From IMG/VR virus record IMGVR_UViG_3300049855_000070, positions 1 through 40,023 of that record: DNA of 40,023 bases. One strand, 5' to 3'. The notes under the pieces were generated by a model that searched no databases, was not told the origin of the DNA, and saw only the letters and a program-made list of their open reading frames with translations. Within the stretch, counting starts at the first letter, position 1. Each line of letters starts with the position of its first letter. This DNA is from a virus. The translations under genes and the position numbers were made by a program. This document shows, piece by piece, positions 34,327-39,493 of the stretch.

Positions 34327-34662
34327 CAGGGGGTTGAGTGTGGTATTTGTTATTGTTTATTCCCGGTGTGGTGATTGAGGTATTATATTAGTATACGAAC
34401 GAAAAATAACGAAGAGGGGGCCGTTTATTTAATATTTTATTATGCCAATAACTCTAATAATACCAATAACATTAATCACATTTAACAGGATAATCAAGAA
34501 AAAGATAAAGCTATACGAAAGAAAAATGACGAAGAGTAGCCCTATTTGTGATTTTTGGTTTTAATACTAATACAATATTTACATTCTCCGCACTTTTCGC
34601 CTCATTATCACCCTGTCCAAAGATTCGAGACGCGAGAATCACACACCAAGGTTCACAAATAA
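34327..34662. other. AT-rich gene-free region with two 25-bp direct repeats; origin candidate
   Basis: This stretch follows the dyad array and is strongly AT-rich. Two copies of a 25-base sequence beginning TATACGAA(C/A)GAAAAAT and ending ACGAAGAG occur at 34392-34416 and 34512-34536, with two mismatches, exactly 120 bases apart. There are also repeats of CCAATAAC near 34444 and 34463. A 40-codon frame from 34442 exists but has no ribosome site and I do not call it. Together with the adjacent dyads it resembles a replication origin: binding sites next to an easily melted segment, at the point from which both arms diverge. Confidence 0.55.
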
Positions 34663-34729
34663 ATCGCTAAGAATTCCAAATATCACACAGCGAAATAAAA
34701 TAAACAAAATTTGTACTATATTATTACTA
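34663..34729 (+). promoter_or_regulatory. Promoter P2 with composite upstream element
   Basis: The words ATCGCTAAG (34663-34671) and ACAGCGAAATA (34687-34697) lie upstream, with exactly 19 bases between the second word and TATATT (34717-34722). The same arrangement occurs at 447-507. The ATG of the downstream gene lies six bases after TATATT, at the expected transcription start, so the message may be leaderless. It would drive the first rightward early gene. Confidence 0.6.
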
Positions 34730-35142
34730 TGGGCAGAACACAATTAAAACAGCATCTCATGTCTTTAGATATTATTCGCAACATAGAAAAACTATTTCCA
34801 AAGGTTTCCGATTTCTATTATCTTTGCTTTGAGGAGCAAAGACTTCCTATGGTAGAATACTATTCTGCAATGCGTCACGAATATCACAGAGGTGACGTGA
34901 TAGATTTAATAGAAGCCAACTATTGGTCCTTTATCCAAGACACTCCTTATTCTCACGAAGACTTTTGTCTCGCTCCAAGAATCGAGGACATTCAACCACT
35001 TCTTCTTGAATCATTCGAACTACTTAAGAAACTAAGTAACAACCCTGTCACCTGTGACCCACAAGTTACCTCCGATCTTATAAAACGAGTCGAGATTTCT
35101 ATTTTCATCCTTAATTGTACTAGTAAATACAAAGTAAAATAA
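34729..35142 (+). CDS. First rightward early protein, unknown (137 aa)
   Basis: I do not recognise this protein. It is 137 residues, mostly helical in appearance, with an aromatic-rich part (FYYLCFEEQ, YWSFIQD) and no membrane segment. I take ATG 34729 as the start; an in-frame TTG at 34711 lies inside the promoter. No ribosome site is visible and the ATG falls at the expected transcript start, so translation may be leaderless. Two copies of the GTNAC dyad lie within its 3' end (35036-35069). It is the closest gene to the dyad array and could encode its binding protein, but no helix-turn-helix is obvious. Confidence 0.65.
   Translation: MGRTQLKQHLMSLDIIRNIEKLFPKVSDFYYLCFEEQRLPMVEYYSAMRHEYHRGDVIDLIEANYWSFIQDTPYSHEDFCLAPRIEDIQPLLLESFELLKKLSNNPVTCDPQVTSDLIKRVEISIFILNCTSKYKVK
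35036..35069. repeat. Two further GTNAC-N6-GTNAC dyads inside a coding region
   Basis: GTAAC-N6-GTCAC at 35036-35051 and GTGAC-N6-GTTAC at 35054-35069 match the consensus of the array at 34126-34326, and their 18-base spacing is like that within the array. They lie in codons for the last third of the 137-residue protein, about 710 bases from the array. Such a pair could loop to the main array or control downstream transcription. Confidence 0.7.
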
Positions 35143-35156
35143 CAGTAAGATTATTT

Positions 35157-35232
35157 GTGCACCTATTAAACTTTAAAGTAGTGCACAAAAAGATTTACCT
35201 TTATTTAACCATGTGCACTATGTTCTTTGCAC
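35157..35232. promoter_or_regulatory. Cluster of GTGCAC sites upstream of promoter P3
   Basis: The palindrome GTGCAC occurs three times (35157-35162, 35181-35186, 35213-35218) and a near copy TTGCAC at 35227-35232, all within 76 bases. The flanks often read TTTGTGCAC or GTGCACAAA. The last copy overlaps the region just downstream of the upstream box of promoter P3, so a protein bound there could block or assist the polymerase. Confidence 0.5.
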
Positions 35233-35256
35233 AAATATTGTTGTATATTATAGATA
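35221..35256 (+). promoter_or_regulatory. Promoter P3
   Basis: TGTTCT (35221-35226), a 17-base spacer and TATATT (35244-35249) match the pattern of the phage's other promoters (TGTACA-N17-TATATT). The expected start coincides with an ATG at 35256, six bases after the box. Confidence 0.5.
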
Positions 35257-35393
35257 TGAATAACGAACTAATAAACGAAAAAAGAGACTGGAACAAAAAG
35301 TTCCAAAAATCTTTTAAAGTTTCTATGTACGTTACTCATAATTCATTGTATATTATAACCATGAGCAATAAAGCTCATACATCAGGAGAATAA
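35256..35393 (+). CDS. Possible small early protein (45 aa), leaderless
   Basis: This 45-residue frame starts at ATG 35256, at the expected transcript start of promoter P3, and has no ribosome site. The product is basic and polar (NEKRDWNKKFQKSFK) and unrecognised. Promoter P4 and the ribosome site of the next gene lie inside it, and its last ten codons from ATG 35361 could also be read as a short leader. A TGGAAC-N5-GTTCCA palindrome is at 35289-35305. It may be a real peptide or a chance frame. Confidence 0.4.
   Translation: MNNELINEKRDWNKKFQKSFKVSMYVTHNSLYIITMSNKAHTSGE
35326..35361 (+). promoter_or_regulatory. Promoter P4
   Basis: TGTACG (35326-35331), a 17-base spacer and TATATT (35349-35354) form a promoter 46 bases before the gene at 35395. 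The expected start is A35361, giving a leader of about 34 bases with AGGAG. A perfect 6-bp palindrome TGGAAC-N5-GTTCCA lies just upstream at 35289-35305. Confidence 0.6.
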
Positions 35394-35394
35394 C

Positions 35395-35757
35395 ATGGAA
35401 ATCAAGTACTCTATAACCAAAGACAATCTTCCCGCCAAGCTTAATCCTCAACAAAAGCAACTCGTGGAAGCTTTACAGATTTTTGACGGTCAAGTAATAA
35501 CCAAGGAAGACATTCTTCCCGAAATCACCAAAACCCTGGTAACTCGTCAAGACCCTTGGCTAATCCTTAAATACTACCAACCAGGTTTCCTTGAGTCCGG
35601 TTTCATCACCATCGAAAAAACCAAAAAACCTAAAGTTCTAAAGACCCCAAAACAGGTCGAAATGGACCTCGGTTTAATGACCGAGGCGGAATTGGACGTC
35701 TCCGAGGAAGAATGGGACTCTATTCCGGATGACGAAGAAGTGACTGAAGAGGTCTAA
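35395..35757 (+). CDS. Early protein with paralogous winged-helix-like domain (120 aa)
   Basis: This 120-residue protein has a compact domain at about residues 14-75: LNPQQKQLVEAL (16-27), then RQDP (51-54), YY (60-61) and ESGFITIE (67-74). A linker follows, then a strongly acidic tail (DVSEEEWDSIPDDEEVTEEV, residues 101-120). The domain pattern recurs in the proteins at 37209 and 38089. The start has CAGGAGAATAAC upstream. The helix-helix-helix-beta order suggests a small winged helix, possibly binding DNA or a host protein, and the acidic tail would suit a DNA-mimicking or regulatory role. Both ideas are inference. Confidence 0.7.
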   Translation: MEIKYSITKDNLPAKLNPQQKQLVEALQIFDGQVITKEDILPEITKTLVTRQDPWLILKYYQPGFLESGFITIEKTKKPKVLKTPKQVEMDLGLMTEAELDVSEEEWDSIPDDEEVTEEV

Positions 35758-35766
35758 TAAGCCGAA

Positions 35767-35784
35767 ACCCTCTATATAGAGGGT
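35767..35784. terminator. Perfect 18-bp palindrome after the early gene
   Basis: ACCCTCTATATAGAGGGT is perfectly self-complementary and lies ten bases after the stop of the gene at 35395. A second weaker dyad (TACCG/CGGTA) follows at 35786-35807. There is no T-run after either, so it may be a hairpin terminator that needs help, an RNA-processing site, or an operator. Confidence 0.5.
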
Positions 35785-35847
35785 CTACCGAGGGCTAATC
35801 TCCCGGTACTGATGAGGCAGATTCCTTCAAATATCAAAGGCTTAAAC

Positions 35848-36159
35848 ATGAAATTAGTAACCCTGTTAACCCTGACTACTATCTCCCTAAGCGTCTCAAA
35901 GACCAAAGAGACGACTCCTGCGGCCTGTCTGACCAATGACCGTCAGTACGTAAACCTCACCGATCTGGACGGCAAGAAGCATCATTTCAAAGTCTTCTTA
36001 CTCGGAGCCGAAATCTCCGAGTTCCGGTCTGCTCGGAATGTCGTAGCTCTTGATGCCGAGACTGGTGATGTCCATGTGAAGACCAATGGGGATACCATCA
36101 AGGTAATCCAAAACATCCCTACCTGTGCCTCTAAGTCCCAAAATACCGTCAACTTCTAA
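35848..36159 (+). CDS. Exported early protein (103 aa)
   Basis: The 103-residue product from ATG 35848 starts with a signal peptide-like segment (MKLVTLLTLTTISLSVS) followed by a polar mature part with two cysteines (C27 and one near the C-terminus). A longer reading from 35812 would add twelve residues before the signal. An early-expressed exported phage protein could act in superinfection exclusion or in altering the periplasm, but nothing specific is recognised. The leader has the palindromes at 35767-35807, and a 34-bp palindrome follows the gene. Confidence 0.65.
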   Translation: MKLVTLLTLTTISLSVSKTKETTPAACLTNDRQYVNLTDLDGKKHHFKVFLLGAEISEFRSARNVVALDAETGDVHVKTNGDTIKVIQNIPTCASKSQNTVNF

Positions 36160-36170
36160 ACACCTTCGCC

Positions 36171-36204
36171 CGTAATTTACGACTCAATTGAGTCGTAAAT
36201 TACG
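36171..36204. terminator. Perfect 34-bp palindrome
   Basis: Bases 36171-36204 are perfectly self-complementary: arms of 17 bases starting CGTAATTTACGACTCAA. They lie 11 bases after the stop of the exported protein gene and are followed by CCTTATTTAAGG. It can form a very stable hairpin with almost no loop. It could act as a terminator or processing site in RNA, or as a cruciform or binding site in DNA. Confidence 0.6.
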
Positions 36205-36226
36205 CCTTATTTAAGGAGATTCTATT

Positions 36227-36364
36227 ATGTTTCAGGTAATTGACCGTCAGACCGGCAAGATAATGGGGACCTATAAGACGTCGAGAGCGGCGAGTCGTGC
36301 CGTTGATAGACTAGATAACGAATACGGTGGGTATCGGTACTATAAGCGCGAGGTCAGAGTATGA
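36227..36364 (+). CDS. Small early protein (45 aa)
   Basis: This 45-residue, strongly basic protein (arginine- and tyrosine-rich: GGYRYYKREVRV) begins at ATG 36227 with AAGGAG seven bases upstream. The stop overlaps the next ATG (ATGA at 36361). The N-terminus (FQVIDRQTGKIMGTYKT) looks like a small beta hairpin. Unrecognised. Confidence 0.65.
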   Translation: MFQVIDRQTGKIMGTYKTSRAASRAVDRLDNEYGGYRYYKREVRV

Positions 36365-36522
36365 GTAAGCTAGAGTTCTTGTTGCTGATTCGTGGAAAGC
36401 TTGATGTCGAATTCGAGGATGGAGAGATCAGTGAGTACGATTACGAACAGAGACTCGAGCTCATTGAGGACCTGATCCGTGAAGCTGAAGAAGGAATCAA
36501 GGTGCCGTATGCAAGAACCTAA
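36361..36522 (+). CDS. Small acidic early protein (53 aa)
   Basis: This 53-residue acidic, probably helical protein (ISEYDYEQRLELIEDLIREAEEG) is coupled to the gene before by an ATGA overlap. The next gene starts inside its last codons. It has the look of a short antiparallel helical hairpin. Unrecognised. Confidence 0.6.
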   Translation: MSKLEFLLLIRGKLDVEFEDGEISEYDYEQRLELIEDLIREAEEGIKVPYART

Positions 36523-36745
36523 ACCAGTAGTGTCAGAATCCGAACCGATCTCAACCCAATCATTCCAAGATAAACCGGTAATCATGACCGATGTGCATGC
36601 GATTCTTCTCAAACAATTCTGGAGTGAGGGTATGACCCCAACGCCGATGGTATTAGAGTTAGTCGCCGCGTGCCCGGAGCTGAGTGAGGAGCAAGGTTGG
36701 TTGGTAGTCATGCACTGGATGTGGTCCGATAAGTTCAGAGTGTAG
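36509..36745 (+). CDS. Small early protein (78 aa)
   Basis: The 78-residue product starts at ATG 36509 with AAGGTG upstream, overlapping the previous gene by 14 bases. It has a polar N-terminus, then VHAILLKQFWSEGMTPTPMVLELV and LSEEQGWLVVMHWMWSDKF (from about residues 29 and 58; each a separate segment here). It is rich in Trp and Met at the C-terminus. Unrecognised. A structured leader region follows. Confidence 0.6.
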   Translation: MQEPKPVVSESEPISTQSFQDKPVIMTDVHAILLKQFWSEGMTPTPMVLELVAACPELSEEQGWLVVMHWMWSDKFRV

Positions 36746-36861
36746 AGAATCGAAGGGACAGGGTTAGGCCCTGTTTAAGACCCTCAGCTTCAATACCGGA
36801 GCGAGCCGAGTCCTAAGTCTCGGGTCTTACAGCGCAGACTGTAGCTTAGAAATACCAACCT
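36746..36861 (+). other. Structured leader between early genes
   Basis: This 116-base gap holds a hairpin with a 6-bp stem ACAGGG / CCCTGT (36758-36763 with 36769-36774) and a 5-base loop, followed by TTTAAG. A second dyad CCGAG / CTCGG lies near 36806-36823. The first resembles a weak terminator or attenuator in front of the gene at 36862. No open frame is seen. Confidence 0.45.
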
Positions 36862-37056
36862 ATGGTTATAAATAAAGGTGAAGTGTATAAGTTCTATTCT
36901 CAGGTTCCCGTGACTGATAGACACAACGGCAAGACAGTTATTGTCATGGACGTTGGAAACATGTTCCATCGAGTACAAGACGAGAACGGCGTGACCTTCG
37001 CGGCCTTTAGCAGTGAGCTGAAGCGTGTGAAGGAGGCAGGTGATGATCAATGGTAG
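36862..37056 (+). CDS. Small early protein (64 aa)
   Basis: This 64-residue protein looks like a small beta-barrel (GEVYKFYSQVPVTDRHNGKT, VIVMDVGNMFHRVQDENG, VTFAAF), with the feel of an SH3-like domain; I cannot name a family. The ATG at 36862 lacks a strong ribosome site. Its end overlaps the next gene, which starts in the sequence AGGAGGCAGGTGATG. Confidence 0.6.
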   Translation: MVINKGEVYKFYSQVPVTDRHNGKTVIVMDVGNMFHRVQDENGVTFAAFSSELKRVKEAGDDQW

Positions 37057-37216
37057 CGGAGACCCAAGAGACTACACCAAGGAACCTGTAACCTTATTAG
37101 ATCCAATGTGGGTGCTAAAGATGAGGAACAGGCTCAAAGAATTTAAGAAATCCGGTGACATACGTTGGTTTGAATCCAAGATTCTAGCGGATGAAGTCGA
37201 GGTGACACGTGGCTAA
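37043..37216 (+). CDS. Small early protein (57 aa)
   Basis: This 57-residue basic protein starts at ATG 37043 with AGGAGG seven bases upstream. It includes a WVLKMRNRLKEFKKSG helix and ends EVTRG. It overlaps the gene before by 14 bases and the next GTG by eight. Unrecognised. Confidence 0.6.
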   Translation: MINGSGDPRDYTKEPVTLLDPMWVLKMRNRLKEFKKSGDIRWFESKILADEVEVTRG

Positions 37217-37967
37217 GATAGCGATGCACCCAGAAACCTTAGACATTAGAGAGTTCAAGCCTCAACTGGATCTGTACAAGCGAGGATACTTTGTGTTTTC
37301 AACTGCCGAACAGCTGTATGCCAAGGCAGATGGGGAGACAATTGACAGGATTTTGCAAGAATTCTATCCCAATAAGAAGCGAGGTCGACAGTCTAAGGCC
37401 GATATTATCACCAAACTATGGCCGGAAATAGTACTTCGAGGTATAAATAACCTCGCTCCCGTGCCTCTTCTCAAGCGTGAAACTGAAGAAGAAGCCTTGG
37501 CCAAACAGTTCAACAGACCAACAGGTGCTCCACCAACTGAATTAGTTGGCTTTCCTACTCAAGGACGTCGTATCGGAATTACTGATGATAGGGAGGACCT
37601 CCTTCGTAAACACGCTAATATAAATCAAAAAGTCGACTCAACGGTCCATAAACTAGGGCGTGGAAACCACAACCCACGATTACCGAACTTCGAATTGACA
37701 GGGGCGGATCATGAGGGTCGGTTACCGCCTCAAGCTCAACTGCTTTCCGTCGGCTTTAAAACTCTGTTCAACGCGAAGGTGACGACTGTTACTCAGGCAG
37801 AGGTCCCAGAATACCTCAGAGAGATGCGGCTTGCAACGACACAAGATCCAATGCGAATCTTCCGTTATTACTTCTGGGCGTTAGTTCAGGCTGGAGTGAT
37901 AAAGGTCGAAAATACGATCCGTGTCGATTCCGTCGTAAAACGATTGAATACGCGAGTTGGAGGTTAA
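37209..37967 (+). CDS. Early protein with C-terminal paralogous domain (252 aa)
   Basis: This 252-residue protein starts at GTG 37209 with GAGGTG upstream. The N-terminal part has a KKRGRQSKADIITKLWPEIV segment that could be a DNA- or RNA-binding helix pair, then a low-complexity linker. The C-terminal part (about 172-235) has LPPQAQLL, TQDP (211-214), YY (220-221) and QAGVIKVE (227-234), the same order and nearly the same spacing as in the proteins at 35395 and 38089. No family known to me covers it. The gene is the last before the promoter at 38002. Confidence 0.7.
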   Translation: MAKIAMHPETLDIREFKPQLDLYKRGYFVFSTAEQLYAKADGETIDRILQEFYPNKKRGRQSKADIITKLWPEIVLRGINNLAPVPLLKRETEEEALAKQFNRPTGAPPTELVGFPTQGRRIGITDDREDLLRKHANINQKVDSTVHKLGRGNHNPRLPNFELTGADHEGRLPPQAQLLSVGFKTLFNAKVTTVTQAEVPEYLREMRLATTQDPMRIFRYYFWALVQAGVIKVENTIRVDSVVKRLNTRVGG

Positions 37968-38001
37968 ACGATATGCTCTGTAAGATTATAAGTCGCTCAA
38001 A

Positions 38002-38042
38002 AACTAGTGTACAAACGCAAAAATAGTGTGTATATTAGTCTA
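38002..38042 (+). promoter_or_regulatory. Promoter P5
   Basis: TGTACA (38008-38013) inside AACTAGTGTACAAA, a 17-base spacer and TATATT (38031-38036) match the late promoter P6 base for base in the upstream word and exactly in spacing. The expected start is near A38042, at an ATG followed immediately by TGA. The leader to the gene at 38089 is about 47 bases and carries AAGGAG. Confidence 0.7.
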
Positions 38043-38088
38043 TGTGAGTCAATAATGACAACATCAAACACAAAATAAGGAGAATACT

Positions 38089-38538
38089 ATGGATACTGCA
38101 ACGATTGACACCCAAGTTGAACTGAATCCCGCTCAGGCTAAGGCCGCGGAAATTCTCGCCAAGCGTGGAAAGAAAGCCCCTAAGACCGAGGGTGAAGCCG
38201 AAGTCAAGGTTCCTAAGGCACCGAAAGCCCCCAAAGCGCCTCCCGCTAAGGTTGGCTACAAGTTCTTGCGTGATATGGATGAACATGACAAGCTGAACAA
38301 CCAACAGAAAATCCTTATCGATGCCATGCTCCGTTTGCGTGGAACCGAAGGTGATTCCAAAGACGTGGTTGTTCGCAGCCAGTTGATCAGCGAAGTGACG
38401 CCCGAGATGCTGAAGAGCCGTCAGTCAACGGAAGCCGTTCTCGGTTTCTACATGAACGGTTGGAAAAAAGGGAAAGAAGCTACGGACAAGAAACCCGCCA
38501 TCGCTCCTTTGCTCGAAGTTGTAAAGATCGCCGGATAA
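38089..38538 (+). CDS. Early protein with paralogous domain and PKA linker (149 aa)
   Basis: The 149-residue protein has a short N-terminal LNPAQAKAA helix, then a lysine/alanine/proline linker with repeated PKAPKAP (about residues 42-54) similar to histone H1-like tails. The domain shared with the two other early proteins follows: LNNQQK (69-74), RQS (111-113), FY (120-121) and LLEVVKI at the end. The basic linker suggests DNA binding. Promoter P5 is directly upstream and AAGGAG precedes the ATG. Downstream is a structured, gene-free region. Confidence 0.7.
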   Translation: MDTATIDTQVELNPAQAKAAEILAKRGKKAPKTEGEAEVKVPKAPKAPKAPPAKVGYKFLRDMDEHDKLNNQQKILIDAMLRLRGTEGDSKDVVVRSQLISEVTPEMLKSRQSTEAVLGFYMNGWKKGKEATDKKPAIAPLLEVVKIAG

Positions 38539-38540
38539 AA

Positions 38541-38830
38541 GACCTACTACCACCAAGAGTAGTATGGCCAGACTCGAGAGCAGAACGCTGAAAACTCGTC
38601 ATTAGACGATGAATAAGCCCGAAGCGCGAGTCTGGGTCCGCGAGCCGGAGAATCGAGAACGTATCGTACCTTCGCTCAGTCAAGGCTACGTGTTGGTAAG
38701 ATTCTCAGGGCGATGACCGGACCATAGAAGTTGGTCTAATCTGCTACAGACCCGGGGTACCTACGGTCTATGACGCGTAGGGAGTGACGACCGAAAACCA
38801 TTGCAGACGTGGAGGCCCTGACCACGTAAA
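38541..38830 (+). ncRNA. Candidate structured RNA
   Basis: No gene covers 38539-38918. The first ~290 bases contain many complementary stems in one orientation. They are TACTAC/GTAGTA (38545-38564), CCAGACTCG/CGAGTCTGG (38568-38576 with 38627-38635) enclosing TCGTC-ATTA-GACGA (38596-38609), and GGTCCG/CGGACC (38635-38640 with 38718-38723) enclosing GAGAATC/GATTCTC (38648-38654 with 38700-38706). After these come GGTCT/AGACC (38733-38752), CCTACG/CGTAGG (38760-38781) and ACGTGG/CCACGT (38807-38827). The composition is richer in G and C than the neighbours. The set suggests a folded RNA made from promoter P5; the family is unknown. Confidence 0.55.
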
Positions 38831-38918
38831 GAGATGAGGGATTGTTAGTTAGTCGAATACTCCAAACTGAGGATCGGCGCAACTTTAACTCTTTAACAAC
38901 GTTACTAGGAGAACTCAC

Positions 38919-39215
38919 ATGGCAATCAAGAAGACTACAACTAAGACCAAGAAATTCTGGGAAGCTGGAAAAGCTTATTTCATTCGCACTGTCACTCATT
39001 ACCATACAGGTAAGTTGGTGCGCGAGGAAAAAGACTGCTTTATATTTACCAATGCAGCCTGGATCGCGGACACAGGTCGATTCGCCAATTTCTTGAAGAC
39101 TGGTATTCCAAATGAAGTGGAGCCATTCCCTCAGGACCTTGAAGTCGCGGTTCCTAAGATGTCCATCGTAGATGCTTGCTTTTGGCCACATGAGCTCCCT
39201 AAGGAGCAAAAGTGA
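38919..39215 (+). CDS. Conserved phage hypothetical protein (98 aa)
   Basis: This 98-residue protein has the pattern KAYFIRTVTHYHTGKLV, AAWIADTGRFANFLKTG, NEVEPFP, and SIVDACFWPHELPKEQK. I recognise it as a widespread phage and prophage protein of unknown function (the IVDA..W.H.LP.EQK ending is characteristic). It has a lysine/threonine-rich N-terminus. The ATG at 38919 has AGGAG nine bases upstream. The next frame begins with GTG 39212, overlapping its stop. Confidence 0.75.
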   Translation: MAIKKTTTKTKKFWEAGKAYFIRTVTHYHTGKLVREEKDCFIFTNAAWIADTGRFANFLKTGIPNEVEPFPQDLEVAVPKMSIVDACFWPHELPKEQK

Positions 39216-39430
39216 AGACGGCCGCCCTGTCAAAAGCAGGGGTAGACAGCTCCTGGTCGTGGTCGCGGTCGCGGTCGCGGTCGGGGTCGCGGTCGTGGTC
39301 GCGGTCGCGGTCGGGGTCGCGGTCGGGGTCGTGGTCGGGGTCGTGGTCGCGGTCGGGGTCGTGGTCGCGGTCGCGGTCGCGGTCGGGGTCGCGGTCGCGG
39401 TCGGGGTCGCGGTCGTGGTCGTGGTCGTAA
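39212..39430 (+). CDS. Possible Ser/Arg-repeat protein read from the tandem repeat (72 aa)
   Basis: A GTG at 39212 with AAGGAG five bases upstream (inside the end of the previous gene) opens a 72-codon frame: MKTAALSKAGVDSS, then a run of Ser-(Arg/Trp/Gly) dipeptides produced by the GGTCGN repeat. It is the only frame through the repeat with a good start and ribosome site. However, base changes in the repeat would alter the protein in this frame, and they would be silent in the Gly-Arg frame, which has no start. Whether this is a real gene is unclear. Confidence 0.35.
   Translation: MKTAALSKAGVDSSWSWSRSRSRSGSRSWSRSRSGSRSGSWSGSWSRSGSWSRSRSRSGSRSRSGSRSWSWS
39255..39428. repeat. Hexamer tandem repeat (GGTCGN)29
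   Basis: Exactly 29 uninterrupted copies of GGTCGN fill 174 bases. The sixth base is C, G or T, never A. Five of six positions never change. In the plus-strand frame starting at 39255 every variation is silent (Gly-Arg), and in the complementary minus-strand frame also (Arg-Pro), but neither frame has a start codon here. Other frames give Ser-x, Val-x, Asp-x or Thr-x. The GC-rich run stands out sharply from the AT-rich genome. Confidence 0.95.
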
Positions 39431-39493
39431 TCCCTGTTAACATCGGTGGGACAGCTTTGCTTACTCCCACCCTCTTTTTGAAAGGAAGTCCCA

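Noticed and set aside
34442-34564. A 40-codon plus-strand frame in the AT-rich region
   Set aside because: No ribosome site, biased AT composition, and the 25-base direct repeat runs through it in a way that suggests a DNA element and not a gene.
36746-36861. tRNA gene
   Set aside because: I looked for a cloverleaf with acceptor, anticodon and T arms; only two short hairpins are present and no TTCGA-type T loop is placed correctly.
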